Shown here: piece by piece, positions 36,204-47,200 of the stretch | Numbering within the stretch: position 1 is the stretch's first letter | Layout: each line of letters begins with the position of its first letter | NCBI GenBank assembly: GCA_027050775.1 | Contig: JALUBH010000046.1 | Location: forward strand, 1 to 64,000 | Source: Campylobacteraceae bacterium | GTDB taxonomy: Bacteria > Campylobacterota > Campylobacteria > Campylobacterales > Sulfurospirillaceae | Length of the DNA stretch: 64,000 nt | Direction: 5' to 3' | Notes under the pieces: generated by a model | Databases searched by the model: none | The model's input: the letters and a program-made list of their open reading frames with translations, nothing else | Told to the model about the DNA's origin: nothing | Translations under genes and position numbers: made by a program

Positions 36204-36233
36204 TATTTCAATTTTACACACAATTTATTTTTT

Positions 36234-37274
36234 TTAGTAAATATCTGTTGCCCTTTTTAGTTTCTCCTTGTCAAAATGAGTGTAAATTCTAGATGTATTT
36301 ATATCTGCATGACCGAGTGATTCTTGTACAAGTATAAGATCATGACTTTTTTGATAAAGCATGGTTGCAAAAGTATGCCTTAACATATGGGCACCATTTT
36401 TCTCTTTTTTTATGCCGGCACTCAGCAAAATCTTCTCTACAATTCTACTTATATACGCTTGAGTCAGCTTGTTGCCAAATTTATTACAAAAGAGCAGGGT
36501 ACTTTTACAAGTTCTTATATGTAGCCACTCTTGCAAATCATGCTCTATTATGCTTTTTTTAACCATCACTACACGGGGTTTGTTTCCTTTTCCTCTGACT
36601 TGTATCGTATAAAAATCATCTTCTGCAAAGATATCCTTGAGACAAATTCCCAATGCTTCTCCGACGCGAATGCCAGTATATAGTATGATTTTTATGATCA
36701 ACCTGTTTCTGTTTATAGTTTTTTGGTTAAACGCATAAGAATCTATCTTCTCGATAAATCTTTTTACTTCATCTTTTTTCATATAAGATGGCAATTTTTC
36801 TCCACTTTTGCCACTAAGTCCGCCCCAATTTTTTAATTCAATCAAAAAGCTATGTTTTTCATCATTTTGTTTGTCTAAATACCCAAAAAATCCCAAGAGT
36901 GCAATTCGATAATTTTTTTTGGTTGCATCTGAGAGAGTTGAAGTTTCTACTGCCAAAAATTCGCTCAAAAACTCTTCATCTATCTCTTTTAAAGATTTTG
37001 CACCATAATTTGATATATATTTGAAGAGTTTTTCAAGTGGTATGAAATATAGGTGTATGCCACTTATACCGACATTTCTTATCTGTTTTACCAATGCTTT
37101 TAACTCTTTTAAACTCCGTACATGTAGAGTCAAATCTTGAAGAAGTTTTGCTAGCATCTCCTTATTATTTACTTGGCGATTAGATAGAGTCGTAACTTTA
37201 TATTTGATAAAACGACTAATCCAAAAAAGTAGAGATTTTTCGATACTATTTTCTATGTCTATTGTATATCTCAT
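36234..37274 (-). CDS. xerH: Tyrosine recombinase XerH
   Basis: The 346-residue protein has the catalytic Arg in LYTGIRVGEALG, the HMLRHTFATMLY box (His-x-x-Arg) and the nucleophile Tyr in LGHADINTSRIYTHFD. Campylobacterota use a single recombinase, XerH, with dif-type sites for chromosome dimer resolution. The N-terminal SAM-like domain is present. Possible alternative: a mobile-element integrase, but no element ends or tRNA are nearby. Confidence 0.88.
   Translation of the reverse strand: MRYTIDIENSIEKSLLFWISRFIKYKVTTLSNRQVNNKEMLAKLLQDLTLHVRSLKELKALVKQIRNVGISGIHLYFIPLEKLFKYISNYGAKSLKEIDEEFLSEFLAVETSTLSDATKKNYRIALLGFFGYLDKQNDEKHSFLIELKNWGGLSGKSGEKLPSYMKKDEVKRFIEKIDSYAFNQKTINRNRLIIKIILYTGIRVGEALGICLKDIFAEDDFYTIQVRGKGNKPRVVMVKKSIIEHDLQEWLHIRTCKSTLLFCNKFGNKLTQAYISRIVEKILLSAGIKKEKNGAHMLRHTFATMLYQKSHDLILVQESLGHADINTSRIYTHFDKEKLKRATDIY
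37119..37129 (-). repeat. TACATGTAGAG motif, copy 6 (11-mer)
   Basis: GTACATGTAGAG on the plus strand inside xerH; the coding strand reads ACT CTA CAT GTA CGG (TLHVR). Confidence 0.5.
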
Positions 37275-37294
37275 AACAAACTATCCTTTTAGTA

Positions 37295-37314
37295 TTGGAA
37301 ACTATAATTTCCAA
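37295..37314. repeat. Inverted repeat in the xerH leader
   Basis: TTGGAAA-CTATAA-TTTCCAA: 7-bp perfect arms with a 6-bp centre, located between the xerH promoter and its ribosome-binding site. Could be an operator or a Xer-type site (11-bp arms are only partly symmetric beyond the core). Confidence 0.5.
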
Positions 37315-37321
37315 ACTATTA

Positions 37322-37355
37322 ATTATAGCATAAATTTAATACTATATGCTATAAT
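37322..37355. promoter_or_regulatory. Mirror-image divergent promoters for xerH and hisG
   Basis: ATTATAGCAT (37322-37331) and ATGCTATAAT (37346-37355) are exact inverted copies. Each carries the extended -10 TGCTATAAT, one facing xerH and one facing hisG, 14 bp apart. The two polymerases would interfere, so the genes may be expressed alternately. Confidence 0.6.
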
Positions 37356-37383
37356 CTTGATATTTTTTTAGGAGTTTTGAAAT

Positions 37384-38250
37384 ATGGAATTAAAGTTAGG
37401 TATACCCAAAGGAAGTTTGCAAGATGCAACTATTGCTATATTTAAACAAGCCGGTTATGATATAAGTGTGAAATCGAGAAATTACTATCCAGACATTGAT
37501 GACCCTGAGATATCCTGTATGCTCATAAGAGCTCAGGAGATGGCAAGATATGTTGAAGGTGGTCAACTAGATTGTGGGCTTACTGGGCTTGATTGGATAC
37601 GAGAAAACAGAGCAGATGTTGTAGAGCTTAGTGAGCTTATATATGCAAAAGCGAGTTTTAAGCCCATAAAGTGGGTTTTGGCTGTCAAAGAGAATTCCGA
37701 CATAAAAAGTGTCAGAGATTTAGAAGGCAAAACCATAGCCACAGAAGTTGTTAATCTTACTACAGATTATCTTGCTAAACATGGTGTAAAGGCAAATGTA
37801 GAGTTTAGCTGGGGAACTACGGAAGTTAAAGTTCCTGAGCTGGCAGATGCTATCGTAGAGATTACGGAAACTGGCTCAAGCCTCAGGGCGAATAATCTTA
37901 AGATTTTGGATACAGTTTTAGAAACCACAACCAGATTTATAGCAAATAAGGATGCTTATAAAGATCCAATAAAGAGAAAAAAGATGGAAAATATAATCAG
38001 AATGCTTCAATCTGTCATAGATGCCAAGCCAAAAGTTTGCATCATGATGAATGTTCCTCAGGATGGATTGGATGATGTGCTTGAAATTTTACCTTCAAAA
38101 AACCCTACAGTTTCAAATCTTGCAAAAGGTGAATGGATAGATGTTATAGCTGTCATGGATAAAAAAACACTAAGAGATGTACTTCCAAAATTAAAAGACA
38201 TAGGTGCAAAATCGATAGTTGAGCTTCCTATAAATAAAATCATAGAGTAA
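37384..38250 (+). CDS. hisG: ATP phosphoribosyltransferase HisG, long form
   Basis: The 288-residue protein has the catalytic core ([34 protein letters not shown], and the PRPP loop in [18 protein letters not shown]) plus the C-terminal regulatory ACT-like domain ([20 protein letters not shown]), which makes it the long, histidine-inhibited form that needs no HisZ. It starts histidine synthesis. AGGAG lies 9 bp before the ATG. No other his gene is adjacent. Confidence 0.95.
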   Translation: MELKLGIPKGSLQDATIAIFKQAGYDISVKSRNYYPDIDDPEISCMLIRAQEMARYVEGGQLDCGLTGLDWIRENRADVVELSELIYAKASFKPIKWVLAVKENSDIKSVRDLEGKTIATEVVNLTTDYLAKHGVKANVEFSWGTTEVKVPELADAIVEITETGSSLRANNLKILDTVLETTTRFIANKDAYKDPIKRKKMENIIRMLQSVIDAKPKVCIMMNVPQDGLDDVLEILPSKNPTVSNLAKGEWIDVIAVMDKKTLRDVLPKLKDIGAKSIVELPINKIIE

Positions 38251-38254
38251 CTAC

Positions 38255-38282
38255 AATATGCCCATTTTAAAATGGGCATATT
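38255..38282. terminator. Bidirectional terminator between hisG and tpsA
   Basis: AATATGCCCATTTT is followed directly by its perfect complement AAAATGGGCATATT (14-bp arms), with A/T runs on both sides, between two convergent genes. Confidence 0.85.
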
Positions 38283-38293
38283 CTTAAAAAAGA

Positions 38294-41200
38294 TCAAAAT
38301 AGTTGTACGATTTTCTCAGCCTTTTTTGCAGGTGTAATCGGTATGAAAAATAGTTGTCGCATGTTTTTATATCTTTGAGCGGAGTTATTGTAGATAGATT
38401 GCAAAAACTCTTCTATTTTTGTTCCGCTTATAGGTCTGTTGTTAAATGTTGCAAGTTCAGGATCAGTATAGAAATTTGTTGGCGAGACAACACCTCTGAT
38501 ATATACTGATAGAAAATCTTCTGCATCTTTTGTTGCTATATGTACTCCTTGTGTCCCCTCTTGTATGTCTATGATATTTTGAGGTGTACCAACAAAGCCG
38601 TTATATGCTAAAAGTGTTATCTTTCTTCCGCCACTTAAATTTGGCGCTACTTCACTTTTTGCTAGTATATTGCCGTTGGTTGATTCGAGTGATATATCTC
38701 TTGTAGCTTTCAAGTTTACCGCAAATATATCTCCTATGGAGCTTACTGATATATCCCTTTTTGATAAAACTACAGTATTTGCCTGCTGGGTAAAATCACC
38801 TGATGTTGTGACTTTGATATCCCCTCCTCCATTGTAGAGTGCATATCCATCAGCATCAAGGTCTCCTGCGAGCAAATTACCTTCATTTGAAATAACTAGG
38901 TTGTTTGCATTTTGATTGTAGGCATCAAGTATATTGACTTTTGTATCTATTCCTTTTTCGTTTGTGCCATCATCACCTATGCCATTTTTAGCTTTTAAAA
39001 GTACTTCATTTGCAGTGATATCTGTAGCGCTTCCGCCGTTTTGGTATATTCCTCCATTTGTTGAGAGAGTCAATTTGTTTGGAGTTTGAATGGAGTCTAT
39101 AATGATATTGTTGTTTGACGCCATATTTATACTGCCGATACTGCTTCTTGCATTTAGCAAATTTGACGAGATTGTAAGCGGAGCATTATCGCTGCCTATA
39201 TCATTAACGGCATTAAGAACCAGATTGTTTGCAGATACAGTAGGAATGTTTTGGGACAAATCCAAAATATTTTTGTCACTTTGGATAAATACATCGCTGC
39301 CTGTAATTTTACTAAGAGCCAAATCATTTAATGAATTGATAAAAACATTACCCGAAGTTTGTGCTGTAATTTCTCCCGTTAGATTTACCGGCGAGGATGA
39401 ACTACCTATATTGATATTTCTTCCTTGCAGATTTTGAATGTCTACAGCCCCGTTACTGTAGCCTGTAGTATTGAAAGATTTTGGAACTCCGTTGACAATG
39501 AAACTTCCATTTGTTATTTCTCCCATTTTGATATAGTCTGTATTTAGATTTTTAGGTGTATTGTTTTGAATATTTAGATGCATATGACCGTTCAGTACGG
39601 TGGCTGTGCCACCACCGGAGAATAAACCTTTATTTAAGTTTATGCTTATATGTCCGCCTCTAGTTGTTATGGGGTTAAGGTAAATGTCATTAGGAGTAAT
39701 GCTTCTTATGTATTCTGAAGTTGTTATGGAAGGGTCGGTATTGTTTATGACTATACCCAAATCTTTTTGTCCGCTTTGCATTGTGCCGTCAAATAAGATA
39801 CTGTTTCCTGCTTCACCGTTTACAGCAATATCATCATTTGAATAAATATTATTTATGGCATACAGTGCTTGAGTGTTTACTTTTACAAAGTCGTCCGCAA
39901 CTGCGTCATAGTAAGTGTAGGTTGGAGTATGCAGTGTTATGCCTATCTTGCCGTTTGCATGTATATTATTTAAGACTGCTTTATCTATTGTATAGTTTGA
40001 AGCTGGCTGAGAGTTTAAAAGCTGAGAGAGTTTTAGGCCGAAATATATGCTCCGAAAGCTATCTATGTTTACTGTCGGATTTTCGCTATTGCTCTTTGTA
40101 AGTTCAACTTCTAAAGGAGCATTGAGTAAACCTATTGATCCTCTTTGAGAAATAAAGTTTACATTTTTACTCTTTATTAAAGCACCATTATTTGCAAGGA
40201 TACTACCATAACTGTTTGCAACGGTTGTATCACCTCCATAATTATCTACAAGGTTATTGAAAACTATGTTTCCGTTTCCACTGTTTTGGATATTTATGGT
40301 ATGAGGAAGTACAACAGGCTGTATGTTGAAGTTTGATAAGTCTCCTCCGTTGTTAGTAAATATCTCTAAATTCGGCTTGTTTGCATTATCACTTATCATT
40401 GTGATTTTGTTTATCAAAAGATTTTTATTTGTTTGGTTTGTGATATCAATAGAAGGGTAGGAGTTGCTTAAATATATATTGGCATTACCGCTTAGCTGAT
40501 CGCTCGCATCGAGTGTTATCTTTCCTATATCATGGTTTATAATATCATTTACCACTATATTGTTTGTCCCCACATTGGCACTTATAGAGCCTTGAGAGCT
40601 TATCGTGCCGTCAGGTGCTATACTCAACCTTTGCGGAGAAGAGGAGAGTTGATATACATTACCGTTTAATGATATATCACCATTTGATACATATTTTCCC
40701 AACATATCACTTGAAGCATCAGAGTGAAGTATGTGTTTGACCCACTCTTTTACTTTGTGCCATACCCATTTTACAAACCATCCTATGATAGGAATATGTG
40801 AAACTTTTTTTACAAGTTTGTCAACAGTAGTCAAAACCCAATATACGACAGTATTTGATTTTGCTTCTGCATTTAGTTTGTAGATATTTTTACTTTTATC
40901 AGGTGCGCTTGATTTGATATTTAAATTTCTTGTATATATATTTGAGCCACTTTCAACATTGACATTTGAGTTGATAGTAGGATTATTTTTAACTTTTGCA
41001 TAAGTGGTTCCTGTAAGTCCTGCTTTTATTTCTACTTTTGCATATGTGCTAAAATATACATTGTTCTGTAAAGCGTTGATATTTACACTGTTGTATCCTG
41101 TCAGTCTTGCCTGCGGTTTTATATTAATCTTTGCATTCGAATTGACATTCAAGATAGAGTAAGCTTTTGATGTAGAATTGGCTGCAATTGTGTGTGACAA

Positions 41201-44200
41201 AGAGCTTAGCACCGCATGCAAATATAAACTTTTGGCATTTATATTGATATTTTTGGCTTCAAGTTGACTCAAATTATTTACAGTAACTCCTATGTTTTGA
41301 TTTATATTTATATTTGATTCGCTCTCGTTTATGGTTATCCCCCCGGCAGTAGTTATTGAAGTATCTGCAGATGTGTCGATATATCCTTGGGCATTTAAGT
41401 TGATATCTCCTTTTTTCGCATAAAGGTTGTTGTTTTTGCCTATATTTATGTTTGAATTATTTGTAATATCGACTTTTGAGAGTGTTCCGGCTCCGGCAAT
41501 TAATCCTCCTGCTCCTCCTGTTGTCGAAGCGGATGCTTTGATTTTTGAATAACTGTACATATTTAGATCTGAATTTGTTGATTCTATTTTGTTTTGAGTG
41601 CCGGTATTTACAGCAGTATCGGAGTAATTTTCAGATTTTGCATGAGTGGAGCCGGCTGCAAGTACTCCATAATTATTTCCACTGCTGTTTGTAACTGTAT
41701 TTGAAAAAGATTTTGCCTGAAAGTTTGAGTCAAGATTTGTTGTTATTGTATTTGAATTGCCTATATTAACTTTTACGACAGCATTACTTTTGGCATATGA
41801 ACTTGAACCCGAGCCACCTACTAAAGCACCTGCTGCCGAAAATGATGATGACTTGATTTCATTTGACTCTTTATAATTTCCAAGAGTGTCTGTATTTTCA
41901 AAAGCATTTGCAAACAAATTGTTTGAGTTTAGTTGGACATGATTTTGAATATTGGTATATATGACCGGTGTCCAATATGATTTTGCATCAGAAATACCTA
42001 CGGTAAGTTCTCCTATGCTGACTCCCTCAGCATTGCTGGAGAGTGCTCCGTTTCCTATGGATGTAAGATTAATATTACCCAATGTATACAATGCTACATA
42101 ATCTTGCAAAGTAGTAAAAATATATGGTGATATATCAGTTGTGCTTACTGAACCTGCCCTGCTATATATACCTCCCGCAGCAGCTTGAGAAAGGGAGGAA
42201 ATAGTTGAAGGTGTATCAAAAACAGAGTTAAGAGCTATATTACCGTTTGCACTCAAATGAGAGTTTGTTCCTATGTATGTACCTGTAGTTCCGTTTATAT
42301 TTGTTTTGGACATAACAACTCCGACTGCTGTAGCACCTACTGCAGCTCCAAGAGCTTTTGTATATACGGTCGGATTTGTTTCACTTTTTATGTTAATGCT
42401 TCCCGAACTGTTTATCAAGGAGTTTGCACCGATAAACGCAAGAGTTGTATAATCTTTTATATAGAGTTGAGAAACTGCCGCACCAAGCCCTACTAGACCG
42501 GCGGCTGCGGCATAGCTTTTGATATTGGTATCATTTACATTAAACTCGCTTGTTACATATAAATTTCTTGTATCAAGCTTCACTCCTCTATTTATAAATG
42601 CCTGAGTGTTAGAACCTATCTCGCCTATGCCTACAGCTCCTCCCGCGCCTACTATGCCTGCACCCAAAGCGCCTGTAAGACTTTGGTATTTTACTGTGTC
42701 GGCTGCTTGGACGGTTGTATCAAGTCCTGTATTGATGATGGCATTGTTTGCAATATTCGCAAAAGTAGAGCTGCTTGGCTGAGTAGTGCTAAATGCACCG
42801 TCTATATTGGTAGGAGTATTACTTTGTATGTCACTGTCAGCTTCATTTGCCTGTGAAGTATCTCCTACCCTGCCCTTTACATTATCTTTACTGACTATGG
42901 TATTCGACTGTGATTTTGTATTGTCATAGCTGTTTACTTGATCGCCATTTAGGGCTTTGTTGATATTTGTTATGCTTACGGCTCCGGCAACACCGCCTAG
43001 ACCTGCACTAAATGCTCCGACTTTGTCCTGAACAGTTTTTGAAGAATCTGCATTTACCAAAAGAGCTCCTCCAGCATCGACTTTGTTGCCGGAGCCTATT
43101 TGAGCTAAAACAGTATCTTTTATATTTGTAACATTTACCGAACCTCCCACTCCAACCAGTCCGGCAGAAACAGACCCTACGGTTGTATCAACGGCACTGC
43201 TACTTTTACCTGTTATATCAACATTTTGGGAAGAAGTTTTGAAACTGTCGTCTTGATTGATATTGGTTGAGCCTGTCGTATAAGCTTGTGAAAGTGCTTG
43301 GAGGCCGTTTACCACCACAGAAGCTGATAAAGAAACGCCGGCTGAAACGCCTATATTTGTGATGTATGATAACACATCAAAAGATGAATTGGTTTTGATA
43401 TTGGTTGAGCCTTTTGCATTTAATGTGGAGTTATCAACATAAGCTTTTACCGTATGTTTTGCACTGTTTACAAATACCGCTCCTCCGAGACTTGCTGCTA
43501 CACTTCCTTGGATACCTCCAGCTATGATACCACTTTTGGTTCCATCTTTTTTAGTTCCGTAAATACTGCTGTCATTTGATAGCACATCTAAATCTTTATT
43601 GCTTGAGAGTAAAGAATTTTGTACATACGCTTCATTTGTATTGTCAAGTATGATTGTTTCAACTGATCCCGCAAGAGCTACTGTAGATCCAGCTCCACTG
43701 GCAGCTATGGCATTTAGTCTCTCCAAGCCGTCACTTTTGACTTGAATAAGATTATTTGCTTTAATATTGGAATTGTCTGTAATGTATGATTTTGTACTGT
43801 TTTTTATGATAGATGTATCCACGCTTGCTCCTATACCGGCATCCCCACTAAGTGCAACAGCGCCTATAATATTGTAAAGATTGGTATACGCAAAAGATCT
43901 GACTCTTGCATCTTGGAGAGAGTTGGCATTTGAAGCTTGGTTAATCTGAGAATTGTCTATGTATGCCGATATAATATTTTTGATTATATTTGTTGAAACG
44001 GTTGCAGCCAAAGAACCTGTTCCGCCGATACCTATTGTTCCTTCATAGTTTTCTATATTACTTCTTCCGCTTGCAAATATATCTAAACCTCTTACATCCT
44101 CTTTATCACCGTTTTCATTACCGCTTAGTACTGAAAGAAAATCATTTCCAAGAGCATTAATGATAGAATTGTTATTAATGTATGCCAAGATACTGTTTTG

Positions 44201-47200
44201 GATATTATTAACTATAGCTGTACCTCCTATACCTACGGTACCGGCACCTGAGCCTGTTCCTCCGTAGTTGGATATAGCGCTGTTGTCTATAGCACTTAAA
44301 GAAAGTGTTCCACCGATATTAGCCTGAGTGCCTGAAATATACGAAGATGTATGATTTTTAATAGTATTTATCACCACACTTCCGGCAAGAGATACATCAC
44401 CGGCTCCGGCTCCTCCTACTGATATGGCTTGTATGGTTTTGTCGCTTTTTGCTCTTACTATCATATTGCCGTTAGTTGATATATCGGTGTTATTCAAATA
44501 TGATAAGAGAGTATTTTTTATAACATTATACAAAACGGAAGCCCCGATACTTGCCGCACTTGCTCCACTTATTCCTCCGCTTATAATGTTTATATTTGAA
44601 GTGTCATCTGAACTTACTTGTGTGTTACCGTCTGCGTGTATGCCTGCTGATGTTTTTTTACCATCAATATATGAAGTGATATCATTTGCGATATTGTTTA
44701 AAGAAACCGAAATACCTGCTGCCATTCCCGATAGCGCTGCTCCTGCTGAGGTTGCAAGCAATTTAATACTGCCTGAAAAAACAGATGTTATTTTCAAGTC
44801 ACCTTTGGATGAAAGATCGCTTGAAGATAAGTATGATAAAATTGTATCTGTTATATTATTCTTGGCAAAAGATGCTCCAATACCTGCTTTTCCGCCTACT
44901 GAGACAGCTCCTGCGAGTGCTTTTATAGAAGAGGTGTCGTCTGAGCTAAGAGTAACATCAGAATTTGCCGTAATATCCGAAGAGTTTTGGATATAAGCTT
45001 TTGTAGTGGCTGCAACAGAGTTGATAGAAACTGATCCGGCTATACTGCCTGAATTAGATGTTGGTGCAGCACTACCGCTTATACTGGCACTTTGTATATC
45101 ATTGTCATTTGAAGCTGATAAAGAAACTTTGTTGGCAGTAGCAGTTGAACTGTCGATATAACTTTGTGCAGAATCGGTTATACTGTTTTGAGAGTATGAG
45201 CCTGCAAGTCCGACAGATTTTGACGATGTGGTTATAGCCGCAGAACCAGTAAAGCTTTTTATTTCACTGCTATTTTTAGCTTTAATATTTAGATTACTGT
45301 TTTGATTAGTCAGTGTTGTATTTTTTATATGTGCATCAGCATCATCACTTATGGTGTTTATAGATACATCACCCGATACTCCTATACCAAAATTACCTGC
45401 TCCGTTTGGTGCAGAAGAGGCATCAGGAGTGGGAGCACCTGGTGCGGCAATCGCTGCCGCTAGAGAGTACGCATCTATTACTCCGCTGTTTAGGGCATAT
45501 ATATAGTTTTGACCTTTTGTTGCGATTTGCGAATTTTCTATAGAAGCGAGAGTGTTTCTGTTTATTTCATTGAGCGATACAGATACCCCTATACCTACAT
45601 TTTTAGCTTTTGCAACACCTCCGCCAAGATTGAAAATTTTGGCATAATTATTTGCTTCAACCAAAAGATTGCTGTTTCTTCCGCCCTTGTAAAACCTATT
45701 ATCAACTGCCCCAAGTGTTGTGTCTATGGTAGCACCGTCAACAGTAGCAGATGTTGTATCATTTGTTCTAAGATACGAAAGACTTCCTGCTACTCCGTAT
45801 TTGCCTGACATGGCTCCTGCTTCAGCTATAGAGATATTTTTTGTACTACTGTCGGCTATCGCAGAAAATGAGGAAGCTTTTATCTTTGATCCGTTTTTTA
45901 CTTTTGCCGTAGCTGTATCATTATATAGTATATCAAGATATGAGCCTCCTACTCCCCCCTTGCCGCCAGAGCTTCCTGCTCCTTTTAGTCCGAAAACTCC
46001 TGAAAGATTTAGAGTTTGTACATCATTTTGAGCAATCACTCTCATCTTGCCGTAGGAAGCTATTCTTTGATTTATTTGTGCAGAATTATCTACATAGGAG
46101 TTTGTATTGTTTGTTAAGTGAAATATATTGACTGAGCCCGCTAGTCCAACTTTTTTGCCTTTAGAGTTACTTTGTGCCCAAGTGGTGAAAAAACCGTTTT
46201 GAATACCGGCATTCGAATTTATTTTATCGGTTATGTCTCCGACTCCTTGTATATTTGCCCAGAGGATTTCATAAGGAAGATAAGTTTTAGCAAACAGATC
46301 TATATCTCCTCCACTATTCAATACTGCATTTTGCCCTATGAAAGCCTCTGTATAGTTTGATATATCACTAAAAAGCAATGCACCGGCAACTGATTTGTCT
46401 TTTGAAGCATCTTTGTTGCTATCTACTGTTGCAATAGCACTTGACTTTATGCCTTTTGCACCGTTTATATTGTCCATAGGGTAATTTGTTGTTGAATGTA
46501 TCTGTGTATCTTGTGCGATATTTGCATTTGAGTTGCTGGCAAGATATGCTTTTGTAGTTGTTGAGTGTTTTGAATATGAAAATGCCGCAGATATAGCCGT
46601 ACCTGTACTGCTACTTCCGCTTCTTGCAGCAGGAACTTTGCTAGTAAATTTTGATAATTGATTTAGTGCTACATTTGCCGCTTTTACAATCCTGCCTGAA
46701 ACAAAGCCGCTTCCTACTGCAGCACTTGCTGCTGTTTTTACAAGGTTGTTGTTAGTAGTTGCATCGATGTAAAGGTTTTTGGCATTTAAAGTGCCTCCCG
46801 CTTCGGTAACAGAATTTGAAGTTGAAGATGTTATGGCAACACCTGCTCCTAAAGTTCCATCATCATAAGAGCCTGCCAAAGCTGACGACGAGATACTTTT
46901 ATCTACTGTAGAGTTTATAGTGATATCTCCTTGTTGGCTTGTCAAAGTTGCTCCGTTTTGGATCTGTGTTTTTGAATCTACAACAGAATGTGCATATCCC
47001 AAAGTAAGATTTGCCTTGGCTCCTCTTGAGCCTCCGAGATTTACCGTATAGGCTGAAACTTTGTTGGATGAGTTTATTGTGCTTCCTATGCTTATATCAT
47101 TTTTTGCATTTAATGTAGCGCCTTTTTCTATGGTAGTATATGCTTTTGCTGTAGATTCTCCCCAGCCGGCTGCAACACCTTTGAATACAGTAAAAACTTT

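Noticed and set aside
44424-44996. 190-codon plus-strand frame inside tpsA, and other plus-strand frames there
   Set aside because: They mirror the repetitive adhesin codons, lack ribosome-binding sites and show no protein family.
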